Assembly: GCF_030813435.1 (NCBI RefSeq)
Contig: NZ_JAUSUG010000009.1
Location: 62,001 to 126,000 of the forward strand
Reading direction: 5' to 3'
DNA from: Evansella vedderi
GTDB taxonomy: Bacteria; Bacillota; Bacilli; Bacillales; Salisediminibacteriaceae
Length of the DNA stretch: 64,000 nucleotides
Shown here piece after piece: positions 36,483-45,757 of this stretch (the first letter of the stretch is position 1; each line of letters starts with the position of its first letter). The notes beneath the pieces are model-generated. The model saw only the letters and a list, made by a program, of their open reading frames with translations, made no database searches and had not been told where the DNA came from. The position numbers and the translations under genes were made by a program.

Positions 36483-36539
36483 TATCCTTCGCCCCTTTAT
36501 TTAATCTTTAAAACTATTAAAAGCCTAATTCCAAAAAAA

Positions 36540-36707
36540 TTAATCTAAGGTTCCATTTCCAAAACAATAGCTGCAGTGCACAAAACCTGTGTCATAACAG
36601 TTTTCACAAACTTCAATTGTTCCAACATCCTTTCTAAAGTCTGCAATCAAGCTTTGACACTTGTAACATGTAATTTCCCCGTTACCACTACATTTCTCAC
36701 AGTCCAC
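36540..36707 (-). CDS. Small DnaJ-type zinc-finger protein
   Basis: A 55-aa protein with four CxxC pairs (CEKC, CYKC, CENC, CSYC), two followed by GxG as in the cysteine-rich domain of DnaJ (CEKCSGNGE, CSYCFGNGT). It should bind two zinc ions and may act as a tiny chaperone-like or metal-binding protein. I take the GTG at 36707, since GGTGG lies eight bases upstream; an ATG at 36725 has no ribosome binding site. It is 57 bases upstream of aceA on the same strand, so it may be in the same transcript. Confidence 0.65.
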   Translation of the reverse strand: MDCEKCSGNGEITCYKCQSLIADFRKDVGTIEVCENCYDTGFVHCSYCFGNGTLD

Positions 36708-36867
36708 AATATTCACCACCTTCATTATATTGTTATAATACAGTTTATTTTATAATTTGTATTGTATAACAGTAAGTCATGGCTGGCAACCAAGATTTTC
36801 TAACTTTTTTATAATAATTCTAAAGACCTATTTTAATTCTAACTATTAACCTACACAGTCGAACATA

Positions 36868-36903
36868 TAAAAAAATGGCCCAGTTCCTACAGAACTAGAC
36901 CAT
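36868..36903 (-). terminator. Terminator of the zinc-ribbon membrane protein gene
   Basis: On the minus strand ATGGTCTAGTTC pairs with GAACTGGGCCAT (two mismatches) followed by TTTTTTTATATG, about 58 bases past the stop at 36962. Confidence 0.8.
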
Positions 36904-36961
36904 CAATGTTTATTTAAAGGTTTTCACACTATGCCACTAATGTATCTTACCCTTCGATTGG

Positions 36962-37270
36962 CTAATAGTTAGATAATCCTGACTCACTTTTATTTGTAAA
37001 TTCAAAGAAAAAGGGTGTTAGTAACATTGCGATTAAAAATAACCCTATGCCTATATATACGTAAGAAATAAAGGCAATCTCTAAATAATATCTAATAAAA
37101 TATCCAGGCAAAAACAATATTAATAGAGTCGGAATCATCGTCCTTAAATTGCTTTTAGAGCTTAGAGTTTGTCTTTTACCACATTTGGGACATTCCTTTG
37201 ACCAAAAGAACTTTAATGCTTCACTGTATTTATAAGTATGGTTACACGACCAACAATTAGGTAACTTCAA
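36962..37270 (-). CDS. Zinc-ribbon membrane protein (CxxC-x-CxxC type)
   Basis: A 102-aa protein with an N-terminal zinc ribbon (CWSC at 6-9 and CPKC about 20 residues later) and two C-terminal membrane helices (about residues 45-65 and 68-90). It resembles the small CxxC-20-CxxC putative zinc-finger proteins common in Bacilli, with unknown function. The TTG at 37270 is used as start because AAAGGAGA lies seven bases upstream; the longer frame covers that site. It stands alone between the sbcC 3' repeat and its own terminator. Confidence 0.72.
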   Translation of the reverse strand: MKLPNCWSCNHTYKYSEALKFFWSKECPKCGKRQTLSSKSNLRTMIPTLLILFLPGYFIRYYLEIAFISYVYIGIGLFLIAMLLTPFFFEFTNKSESGLSNY

Positions 37271-37315
37271 GATAATCTCTCCTTTCAACCATAAATAACC
37301 ACTCAAGAAAAAGTT

Positions 37316-37463
37316 GCTGGGACAAAAGTGTTTTTATATATGAGAAATCCAAACGAAATAGAGATTATAGTCGGTGCATATAATAATCGCTTCGGAAATA
37401 TACTTCGCTATGGTAGTGCATTGTTCGTATTTCCAGTTAAACACTTTAGTTATGTCCCAGCCT
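37316..37463 (-). repeat. GGCTGGGACA repeat, copy 2
   Basis: Inverted copy of the element at 31961-32100, bounded by GCTGGGACA (37316-37324) and TGTCCCAGCC (37453-37462). Relative to its upstream gene (sbcC, stop at 37476) it has the same orientation as copy 1 has to pepF, starting 13 bases after the stop. A 60-aa frame through it is not a gene. Confidence 0.85.
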
Positions 37464-37475
37464 CTATAAAAGATT

Positions 37476-40400
37476 TTACATACTTTCCAGCCTAACGGAA
37501 CTTCCTTTTCCACCATCCTCAGCTCGTGATACGATAAGCTTTCTTGGCAGACGTTCCCTTAACTCTGGTACGTGACTTATTACACCAACGGATAGGTTGT
37601 CCGTGTGCAGTTTTTCCAAAGCATTAATAACAATTTCCAATAGCTCCTGATCCAATGTTCCGAATCCTTCATCTAAGAAGAAGAACTCTAGAGGGTGCTC
37701 CCCTTTCAACTGAATGGAAGCAGATAGGGACAGGGCCAACGCTAATGAAGTTAAGAAGGTTTCCCCACCAGATAAAGTAGAGACTGGGCGGCGAACCCCA
37801 CCATTGGCGTCATCCCTGATAATGAATCCACCGCTCGAATCAACCTCAATGGCATAACGACCGCGAGTTAAAGAATGGAGTCGTTCGGAAGCCAACCTGC
37901 TAACTTGAACCAATTGTTCCTCCGCAATGTATTCCACAAATGCTTTTCCGCGGAAGACGTGATCTAGTTTGGCAAGTCTATCATTTTCAACTTTAAGCTG
38001 TTTCCGCTCCTCTTCTAGTTTCTCATACCGTTGCACCCGCTGCTCCAATTCCTTTAGGGTTGCTAAGGCACCACCACGCTCAGAGCCTAACTCCTCTAAC
38101 TTTCCTTTTGACTCATTAAAGACTGTAACTGTTTGCTCAAACTGCTCTTCAGAAATAGATTTATCCCCTAATTCTTTTTCACAGTTATCACGCTTTATTC
38201 TTAACTGCTCTTTCTCCCTATTAAACTGAGTAATAGCATCTTCCATTTGTTTCATCTGAGCATCAGTCAAGCTAGCGTGCTTCACTTCTTCTATTGAGTC
38301 AAAAGAGGTTCGCTTCAGCTGCTCACTCCAATTAACTTCAGCCCGGTCCAATCTTTCCCTCGCATGTTTCAACGATTCTTGAGAAACAGTATATCTTTGC
38401 TCTATTTCCTTAAAAGCATCGCTCGTTTGTTTCCAGACAGCCTCTCCGTGTTTAAACCTAGCTGTGAGCTGTTCCAAATCCCTGTTTACCTTATCCATTT
38501 GGGATTGAACGTCGGTATCCCCAACCACTTCATGAATTTGTGTCTTTTTATCGGTTGCTGCTTTCTGTCTTTGCGTTAGCTCAGAGTTTAGGGAAGATTG
38601 ACTTACTAATAGTTCTTGAAGTTTTTCTTGTAATCTTGCAATTTCCTTTTGCTTTCCTTCGATAAATGGCTGACTCTTTTCAATTCTTTGTCGGCAGATA
38701 GTAGCTTCTTCTTCTTTTTTCTGGAGAGTAGCTACCATGCCTTCCATCTCTTCCAGGGAAAAATGAGGGTAAGACTCCTGCCACTGTTTCTTTAGGCTTT
38801 CATACTGTTCTTGCTGTTCCTGAATTCGTTTCTCCATCTCTACTACACGCTCATGGTAACTCTTTTGGTTTGTAAATATCCCTTTTACAACATCCTGAGC
38901 TACTTGATACTGTTTATATAGATCATCCACCTTAGTAAGTAGTGACTCAATGGTTACCTTTTCTTTCCTTAATTTATTACTATAATTAACCCATTGAGCT
39001 TCAAATACTTCCCTAGATTGATTTAATAATCCAACAGACTTCACTTCCACAGCCGACAACTTTCCAACTTCATCCGCCGTAAAAACATCATTTAATTTCC
39101 TTGTTTCCTCAGCGAGCCTCCATTTTAAATGTTCGAGGTTTCGCTCCTCTGACCTTATTTGCTCCATGGTAGCTTCTATCCACAAATAATCCTCATCCCC
39201 GTGGGAGTCCGCCACTGCAGCAACTTCGGATAACGGATGATGTAAGGAACCACAAACAGGACAAGGTTTATCTTCCTGTAAATCTTGTCGTAGCTGGTTA
39301 GCTAGGAGGTGACGTTTCTCTTTTTCCAGTTCTTCCTTCTGCTCCTTTAGGCGTTTATAGAAAGTTCCTATCTCACGTTCTTCCTCAGAAGCCCTCTCAT
39401 ACCACTGATAAAGCTGTTTGAAAATATTTGTTAATTGCGCCTTCAGACTAGCAACAGCTTCTTCCCCTATAGTCATTTCTTTATCTAGATCGCTCTTCTT
39501 CTCCAATAAAGAAGCTTTTTCCCCTTGAAGTTCACTCCATTTCGAAGTGATTTGTAACAGGCTTCGCTTCTCTTCCATGGCCACCTGTATTTGTTTTTTC
39601 TCCTCTAAAGGGACCTCTAAACCTTGTAATTTTGCCTTCAGATCTCTTTGTGCTTCTTCATATCTCCTGAGATCATCTTCTCCTTTAGCTTTCTTCCCTT
39701 TAATTTCTTCTATTTCGGCATGCAGCTTTTCTAAGCTTGTCCCTAACTCTACCAAAGCCGATTCTTCCTTTTTAATAGAAGTAAGTTCTTCAAGTATTCG
39801 AGAGTACTCGTCTAGCTTTAAACGTAATGGTGTTTCCTGCTGTTCCTTTGCTAGCTTTGCTTGCTCGTATTCCTTTTCCGCCTTCTCTAGTCCTTCCTTT
39901 AACTGGTTCCACTTCAAAGTAATATCCGTTACTTCTTTCTCTAATGTAATAACAGATTGCTTACTATCTTCCATTTCGTTTACATAAGGAAGTAACACAG
40001 CCGCTTCTAAGGCCATTTTCAACTTTCGCTCAAGCTCCTCTACCCCTTTCTCTTGTTGGAGCAATTCGGATAGGGCCTTTTCTACCCTTGCCTTTTCCTC
40101 TATCCACTTACGAATCGTCTTTTCTTCTTCCAGTTGCTTACCTAATAGCTCATGGGACTTTCTCGTGTCCTCTAATTCCTTTGTTAACTGAGCAACCTTT
40201 CCCTTAGCTTCTTCTACAGCTTCTTTGGAGGCGTTCCCGAGCCCAGCCTGTTCACTTTCAATCTTTTCTATCTCTTGCTTCGTAAACGATAATCGGGACT
40301 TAAGTTTTGCAATTAACTCATCGCCGTATTTTTCTAGATGAAACAAACGCTGAAGCATTTGCCGTCTGTCGCTTCCCTTTAAAGACAAAAATTCCGAGAA

Positions 40401-40862
40401 CTTCCCTTGTGGCAAAACAACGGCACGGGTAAAGTCGTCAATGGACAGTCCCAATAAATCTTCTACTGCTTTCGTTACATCCCCTGCCTTATCAGCAATT
40501 ACTTCCGGAGTCACAGTGATATCAATAAAACGACAGGTGGCGGACCGGATATTGGCTTCTCCTGAGCGCTTAAAGGTTCTCTCCACTTCATAACGCTTCG
40601 CCCGACCTCCATGTCCTAATTGAAACGTAAAGGAAACGGCTAACGTATCCTCAGCGTGATTTAAAATACCTTGTGTATTGTTAGGTGCCCGTTCAACTTT
40701 TCCATATAAGGCTAACGTCATGGCATCCAATAACGAGGACTTTCCGCTTCCTGTGGGACCAAAAATACCAAATACCCCGCCTTCACAGAGGGCTTCAAAA
40801 TCGACCGTTTGTTTTTCTCTGAAACTATGCAAACCCTTTACAGATAATTTAATCGGCTTCAT
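37476..40862 (-). CDS. sbcC: Exonuclease SbcCD ATPase subunit SbcC
   Basis: Rad50-like SMC ATPase of the SbcCD nuclease, which cuts hairpins and processes DNA ends. The 1128-aa protein has Walker A GPTGSGKSSLLDA at the N-terminus, long coiled-coil arms, the zinc hook Cys534-x-x-Cys537 (PCPVCGSLHHP) at the centre, and the C-terminal signature STLSGGETFLTSLAL with Walker B EFFFLDEGFGTLD. The stop codon of sbcD abuts its ATG, so the two are translationally coupled. It is last in addB-addA-sbcD-sbcC and is followed by the GGCTGGGACA repeat. Confidence 0.96.
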   Translation of the reverse strand: MKPIKLSVKGLHSFREKQTVDFEALCEGGVFGIFGPTGSGKSSLLDAMTLALYGKVERAPNNTQGILNHAEDTLAVSFTFQLGHGGRAKRYEVERTFKRSGEANIRSATCRFIDITVTPEVIADKAGDVTKAVEDLLGLSIDDFTRAVVLPQGKFSEFLSLKGSDRRQMLQRLFHLEKYGDELIAKLKSRLSFTKQEIEKIESEQAGLGNASKEAVEEAKGKVAQLTKELEDTRKSHELLGKQLEEEKTIRKWIEEKARVEKALSELLQQEKGVEELERKLKMALEAAVLLPYVNEMEDSKQSVITLEKEVTDITLKWNQLKEGLEKAEKEYEQAKLAKEQQETPLRLKLDEYSRILEELTSIKKEESALVELGTSLEKLHAEIEEIKGKKAKGEDDLRRYEEAQRDLKAKLQGLEVPLEEKKQIQVAMEEKRSLLQITSKWSELQGEKASLLEKKSDLDKEMTIGEEAVASLKAQLTNIFKQLYQWYERASEEEREIGTFYKRLKEQKEELEKEKRHLLANQLRQDLQEDKPCPVCGSLHHPLSEVAAVADSHGDEDYLWIEATMEQIRSEERNLEHLKWRLAEETRKLNDVFTADEVGKLSAVEVKSVGLLNQSREVFEAQWVNYSNKLRKEKVTIESLLTKVDDLYKQYQVAQDVVKGIFTNQKSYHERVVEMEKRIQEQQEQYESLKKQWQESYPHFSLEEMEGMVATLQKKEEEATICRQRIEKSQPFIEGKQKEIARLQEKLQELLVSQSSLNSELTQRQKAATDKKTQIHEVVGDTDVQSQMDKVNRDLEQLTARFKHGEAVWKQTSDAFKEIEQRYTVSQESLKHARERLDRAEVNWSEQLKRTSFDSIEEVKHASLTDAQMKQMEDAITQFNREKEQLRIKRDNCEKELGDKSISEEQFEQTVTVFNESKGKLEELGSERGGALATLKELEQRVQRYEKLEEERKQLKVENDRLAKLDHVFRGKAFVEYIAEEQLVQVSRLASERLHSLTRGRYAIEVDSSGGFIIRDDANGGVRRPVSTLSGGETFLTSLALALSLSASIQLKGEHPLEFFFLDEGFGTLDQELLEIVINALEKLHTDNLSVGVISHVPELRERLPRKLIVSRAEDGGKGSSVRLESM

Positions 40863-42029
40863 CTACTCACTCACCTCCTCGTTAATCAATTCTAAAAACA
40901 AGGATACTAGCTCGTCCTCAGCAACAGCTCCCCCTGTTTGCCTAGAGTAAAACCGTTGAAACAGTTCATCAATCGGAACATGCTTCGAAGGCTCTGATGT
41001 AGCGGCGATCTGTTCCTCTGGAAAAACAGGACGTATAGTGAGTAAACCTGGATATGCCTTTTTCATCTGATGAATTTCCTCCATAGATGGAGTTTCCTCC
41101 ATATGGACCTCGAGCTCAATCCAAGCATTGGCATCTCGTTTTTCATCCATCCATTGAAATACTTGAGGAATCCCTTTAGTTGCCCTCCAACGGACAAGGG
41201 GGGTGCCAGAACGCAAATGAACTTCTTCCCACGTAGCTTCTCCCCATGGTTCCACATCCACAATCGTTACGGACTTGGCGTAACCTGCCTCAGAAAAACT
41301 AAAGGCTAAAGGAGAACCGGAATAACGGGCTGGCTTTGGCGCCCGTTTCACATCCTGTGGACGATGAAGATGCCCGAGGGCTGTGTATTGAACCGTATCT
41401 GGTAAATTCGTAGCCCGTATTGTGTACGCTCCACCCACTTCAATGGGACGCTCTGACTCCGTGCTGTTTCCTCCCGCAACAAAAATATGACTCATGGCCA
41501 CATTTATATCTTTTGGGCTAAAGTCCTTTGTTAACTCTTGGAAAATCCAGTTTACCTTTTCATCATAAGCTTCACGGAGGGCAAGTTCGTCCCCTTCCTC
41601 CACGAAACTTTCCTTTAAACGGGATTCTGATGGATAAGGGAGAGCTGCAACGTTGAGCAGCATATCCCTATTCGGTATGTGAATTTTCACCTTTTCCATC
41701 GTCGGGTAGCCTAGAATGGTGATCCCTTGCTTCTTTATTAACGTTCTCGCAGCTGCTAAACGATCTGGGTGGTCATGGTTCCCTGCGATGATAATAATGG
41801 GGCGGTTCCCGTTATCACTTAGCCTTGCCACCGTTTCATAAAAGAGCTCCTCAGCCTTTGCAGGTGGGTTCACCGAATCAAACACATCTCCGGCCATTAA
41901 CACAGCATCTACCTTTTGATCCTCCACAATTTCTAGAAGCTCGTCAAAAAATTGCTCATGCTCAGGGAGCCGGTCCCTCCCTTCGAGGGTCCTTCCTAAA
42001 TGCCAGTCTGCCGTATGGAGTAACCTCAT
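40863..42029 (-). CDS. sbcD: Exonuclease SbcCD nuclease subunit SbcD
   Basis: Mre11-like manganese nuclease, partner of SbcC. The 388-aa protein has the phosphoesterase motifs in order: HTADWHLGR, AGDVFDSVNPP, IAGNHDHPDR, MSHIFVAGG and YTALGHLHRPQ. Its ATG overlaps the addA stop by four bases (ATGA) and its TAG touches the sbcC ATG, so all three are tightly coupled. Confidence 0.96.
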   Translation of the reverse strand: MRLLHTADWHLGRTLEGRDRLPEHEQFFDELLEIVEDQKVDAVLMAGDVFDSVNPPAKAEELFYETVARLSDNGNRPIIIIAGNHDHPDRLAAARTLIKKQGITILGYPTMEKVKIHIPNRDMLLNVAALPYPSESRLKESFVEEGDELALREAYDEKVNWIFQELTKDFSPKDINVAMSHIFVAGGNSTESERPIEVGGAYTIRATNLPDTVQYTALGHLHRPQDVKRAPKPARYSGSPLAFSFSEAGYAKSVTIVDVEPWGEATWEEVHLRSGTPLVRWRATKGIPQVFQWMDEKRDANAWIELEVHMEETPSMEEIHQMKKAYPGLLTIRPVFPEEQIAATSEPSKHVPIDELFQRFYSRQTGGAVAEDELVSLFLELINEEVSE

Positions 42030-45000
42030 GCTTTATCCCCTTCCTTCATTGTGATCACATGGGCCCCGTCGAAAAAGAAGACATGGGCTTCATCAATGGA
42101 CGTATTCCAGCTTTCCTCTAACGCCTCTTTATAGAGGGCTATCTGTATATTATAACGTTCCTTTAAAATTGGCCGCGCTTCCTCAAATCCCCCAGGAAAC
42201 CTGCCTTCGATCGTATCTGTCTTGTAATCTAGTAAAACATTTTTTCCATTGGCGTCTTTAAACACACAGTCCACTACCCCTTGCATGAGTACCGTTTCCT
42301 CTGCATTGCCACTCCAAGTAGAAAAGGCTTTCGATGCAGAAATCCCTATGCTGAACGGAATTTCACGCTCCACCCATTGAGCAGAAAGGAGTCGCTTTCC
42401 AATACCCGTGTGGAAAAATGCCTCTACCTTCTCCACATCGATCGCTTCCCCTTGCTCCTTCGTTAATAGCTCATCCTGGATCATCATGAAAATCTTTTTC
42501 TCAATGGAGTCCTTTGTAGGCAGTTCAGACAGGGAAATATGCTGCATCATGGCGTGCATCACTGTCCCCTTTTCTGCAGGAGTTAAGGCCTTTTTCTGTA
42601 AAAACTTCGGTCGATCCGCAAACTCCGAGCGGAACCCTTCTGCAAAAGGTTTATCGCTATATTCATCCATTAATTCTTTTTTCATTTCACTAACCGTTTG
42701 CTTCGAACGATGAGTAGCAGCGTCTCCATAAGCATACGCCCATTCTAACCGTTCAACCACTTGCTGCTTTTGTTCGGATTGGACCGGAATCGGTAAAAGG
42801 TTGAAAATTCTCTCTTCCATTTCCTCTCCCTTCTTCCCTTCCTTTTCCTCTACAGCTTGAAGTTGTTCCTGCTCCACCACGGTAACGGCCCATTTGGATC
42901 GGTCTGTTCTTACTTCCTCAAAGGTATCCATTTCCCCTTCGAACAATTGCTCCTGTGCAGATCGATGGCGCAGAACAGCAGGGCCTACCCAATCTAAATA
43001 GGAGGTACCCTTCTCCCGATCCACTGCAGGTAAAAGCCAAGTCTCTTCGGATAAAAACTCTTTCCACTTCTCTAACGATTTTTCCGCTTCATTTACCGTC
43101 CCTACTAAAAATAATTTTTCTTTTGCCCTCGTTAATGCTACATATAAAACCCGCATTTCTTCGGCAATGGCTTCTAAGTGCATCCGTTTCTTAATCGCTA
43201 GCTGTGGTAACGATGGATAGGCAACTCTTAGCTTTGGATCAATGAATTTGGATCCAAATCCTAAATCCTTATGAAGTAAATACATGCCATATAAGTCTTG
43301 CATATTAAACTTCTTATTACAGCCAGCAACAAACACCACAGGGAACTCAAGACCTTTACTTTTATGAATGGTCATGATTCTTACTACATCTTCTTGCTCC
43401 CCTAGAGCCCTCGCTGTTCCTAAATCGTCTCCCCTCTCCTGCATCCGTTCAATAAAGCGCAGGAATCGGAACAAGCCTCGGAAGGAAGTGGCTTCGTAGG
43501 CACGGGCACGATCATATAATGCCCTTAAGTTCGCTTGTCGCTGCTTTCCACCTGGAAGACCTCCAACATAATCAAAATAACCCGTTTCCCGGTAAAGCTC
43601 CCAAATTAATTCCGATAAGGCACCGGATCTGGCCTTTGAACGCCAGCGATCTAATTTCCCTAGGAAGTCTGCTGCTTTCATGCGGATTTCTTCATCTGGA
43701 GATTCTACCGCTGTTTTCCTTAAGGCATCATAATAGGAACCATGGCGATCCATTATTCTCACATGGGCTAGCTGCTGCTCCGATAAACGATAGATGGGTG
43801 AACGTAATACAGAGGCAACAGGAATGTCCTGATACGGGTTATCAATTACCTTTAATAAGGACATCATTACTTGTACCTCCACCGCTTCAAAATAGCCTGT
43901 GGAAAGGTCGGCATAAATAGGTATTCCTTCTTTTTTACATTCGTCCATCATCGTCGCAGCCCAGGGCATGGAACGCATTAAAATGACAATATCCCGGTAC
44001 GTAATGTGACGAGTGGCCTTCATGTTTTTGTCGTAAACAGGGCGCTTTGATTGAATGAGCTTTTTGATTTGCTGAATAATATAGCGTGTTTCCATTTGGG
44101 AGGTTTCCAAATCCTCCTCTAAGGACACCTGCTCATCCCCAGGTTCTTGAACTGCTAATGGGGTGCCTTTATTGATAACAGCCAGTTCCGCTTCAAGAGC
44201 CTCCTGTTCAGGATAGTCAAGGTTACCAAGCTTCAGTTCCGCTGCATCGTCATAGGCAATTTCCCCAACGGTTTCATCCATGATTTGACGGAACAGAAAG
44301 TTCGTAGCATCAAGAATTTCACTGCGGCTTCGGAAGTTTTTCGCAAGATCAATTCTCCAGCCCTCGCATTCCCCTTCCTTTTGATAGAGCTTATATTTGT
44401 TTAAAAACAAAGTCGGCTCTGCCAGACGGAAACGATAAATACTTTGTTTCACATCCCCTACCATAAAGCGATTGTTCCCCTTTGATAGTAGGGTAAGGAT
44501 CGTTTCTTGAACGAGGTTCGTATCCTGATATTCGTCCGTTAAAACCTCTTCAAAATGTTCTTGGAATTCCAGCGCAGCAACGGTTGGATTCCAACAATCT
44601 GCCTTCACATCCCTCTCTCCTAAAATGGCAAGGCAGTAGTGTTCTAAGTCGTTAAAATCAACGATAGCCTTCTCCCGCTTTACTTCCTCGTATCTTTGGG
44701 CAAACTCTTTAACTAATCGAACAATGGTAGCTACAGATGGGGCCATTTCCTTTAATTCTTCTACAAACTGGGATGGCTCTTTTTTAAATAAATCCTTACT
44801 CATCGCTTCCACTTGTTTTTTAGCTCGCTCCCGAAGGCCTTTGACTTGATCCTTTAGGGCTTCATCTACCAGCTCTTTTTTGGAGATGGATTTTAAACGG
44901 CCAAATTTAACCTGCTGAAAAGCTGTGTAAAGATCTTCCCAAGTAGCAGCTCGTAACAGTTTTTCTACCATAACCGTGTCTTCTTCTAAATTTTCACTAT

Positions 45001-45757
45001 ATTTGGCGGGACCAGCAGGATCCTTTGTGAGTTCCATTCCTTTCTGGAGCCAAGACATTACACCTGTGAGCAGGTGCTTTACATCTTGAAGTAATTCTGC
45101 CGTCCATGGTAGCTCATTGATCGTTTCCACATTTTCCAATGCATAGGTCTCCACCATTTGATCTAACCATGCATTAGGATCTGGATGGGATCTGGAAAAA
45201 TCATAAAGCTTACGGATTAAATTCCTTAAGGCATCGTCACTCCTGTCACCACTGTAACGGTCTACTACATCAAAGAAGGCTTGATTATCTTCCTTCCCGT
45301 ATTCCTCTTCGAAAAGATCATCAATGATTTCTTCCCGGATTAACTCCCCTTCCGTATCGTCTAAAATTCGGAAGTTTGGATCCACTTGAACATCGAAATA
45401 GTATTGACGAACTACCTTCATACAGAAGGAATGGAGGGTAGAAATGTTCGCTCTATTTAATAGGGTTAACTGTCTCCGCAAGTGGAGGGAGGCTGGACTT
45501 TTCGTTAACTGTTTTTCTATGGCTTCTCCAATTCGGTTACGCATTTCCGCTGCCGCCGCATTGGTGAAGGTTACAATGAGAAGACGGTCCACATCAATTT
45601 GATGCTCCACAATTTTTCTAATAATCCTTTCTACAAGGACTGCTGTTTTTCCACTTCCTGCTGCTGCAGCAACTAATATATTATTTCCTGATGCGTCAAT
45701 AGCTTTCCACTGATCATCGGTCCAGGTGGCGCCTTCTGGCTTTGGACTAATCTTCAT
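42026..45757 (-). CDS. addA: ATP-dependent helicase/nuclease subunit A
   Basis: Helicase-nuclease subunit of AddAB, the Gram-positive counterpart of RecBCD, which resects double-strand breaks and recognises Chi. The 1243-aa protein has a UvrD-like helicase (Walker A AAAGSGKTAVLVERI near residue 35, LTDEYQDTN, VGDVKQSIYRFR, MTIHKSKGLEFPVVF) and a C-terminal RecB-like nuclease with LLDYKTDT. The ATG at 45757 has AAGGAGGGG about seven bases upstream and overlaps the addB end by 11 bases; the GTG at 45778 includes the site itself. The stop overlaps sbcD by four bases. Confidence 0.96.
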   Translation of the reverse strand: MKISPKPEGATWTDDQWKAIDASGNNILVAAAAGSGKTAVLVERIIRKIVEHQIDVDRLLIVTFTNAAAAEMRNRIGEAIEKQLTKSPASLHLRRQLTLLNRANISTLHSFCMKVVRQYYFDVQVDPNFRILDDTEGELIREEIIDDLFEEEYGKEDNQAFFDVVDRYSGDRSDDALRNLIRKLYDFSRSHPDPNAWLDQMVETYALENVETINELPWTAELLQDVKHLLTGVMSWLQKGMELTKDPAGPAKYSENLEEDTVMVEKLLRAATWEDLYTAFQQVKFGRLKSISKKELVDEALKDQVKGLRERAKKQVEAMSKDLFKKEPSQFVEELKEMAPSVATIVRLVKEFAQRYEEVKREKAIVDFNDLEHYCLAILGERDVKADCWNPTVAALEFQEHFEEVLTDEYQDTNLVQETILTLLSKGNNRFMVGDVKQSIYRFRLAEPTLFLNKYKLYQKEGECEGWRIDLAKNFRSRSEILDATNFLFRQIMDETVGEIAYDDAAELKLGNLDYPEQEALEAELAVINKGTPLAVQEPGDEQVSLEEDLETSQMETRYIIQQIKKLIQSKRPVYDKNMKATRHITYRDIVILMRSMPWAATMMDECKKEGIPIYADLSTGYFEAVEVQVMMSLLKVIDNPYQDIPVASVLRSPIYRLSEQQLAHVRIMDRHGSYYDALRKTAVESPDEEIRMKAADFLGKLDRWRSKARSGALSELIWELYRETGYFDYVGGLPGGKQRQANLRALYDRARAYEATSFRGLFRFLRFIERMQERGDDLGTARALGEQEDVVRIMTIHKSKGLEFPVVFVAGCNKKFNMQDLYGMYLLHKDLGFGSKFIDPKLRVAYPSLPQLAIKKRMHLEAIAEEMRVLYVALTRAKEKLFLVGTVNEAEKSLEKWKEFLSEETWLLPAVDREKGTSYLDWVGPAVLRHRSAQEQLFEGEMDTFEEVRTDRSKWAVTVVEQEQLQAVEEKEGKKGEEMEERIFNLLPIPVQSEQKQQVVERLEWAYAYGDAATHRSKQTVSEMKKELMDEYSDKPFAEGFRSEFADRPKFLQKKALTPAEKGTVMHAMMQHISLSELPTKDSIEKKIFMMIQDELLTKEQGEAIDVEKVEAFFHTGIGKRLLSAQWVEREIPFSIGISASKAFSTWSGNAEETVLMQGVVDCVFKDANGKNVLLDYKTDTIEGRFPGGFEEARPILKERYNIQIALYKEALEESWNTSIDEAHVFFFDGAHVITMKEGDKA

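Noticed and set aside
37334-37516. 60-aa frame on the minus strand
   Set aside because: It lies across the sbcC end and the GGCTGGGACA repeat, with no ribosome binding site and no protein-like composition.
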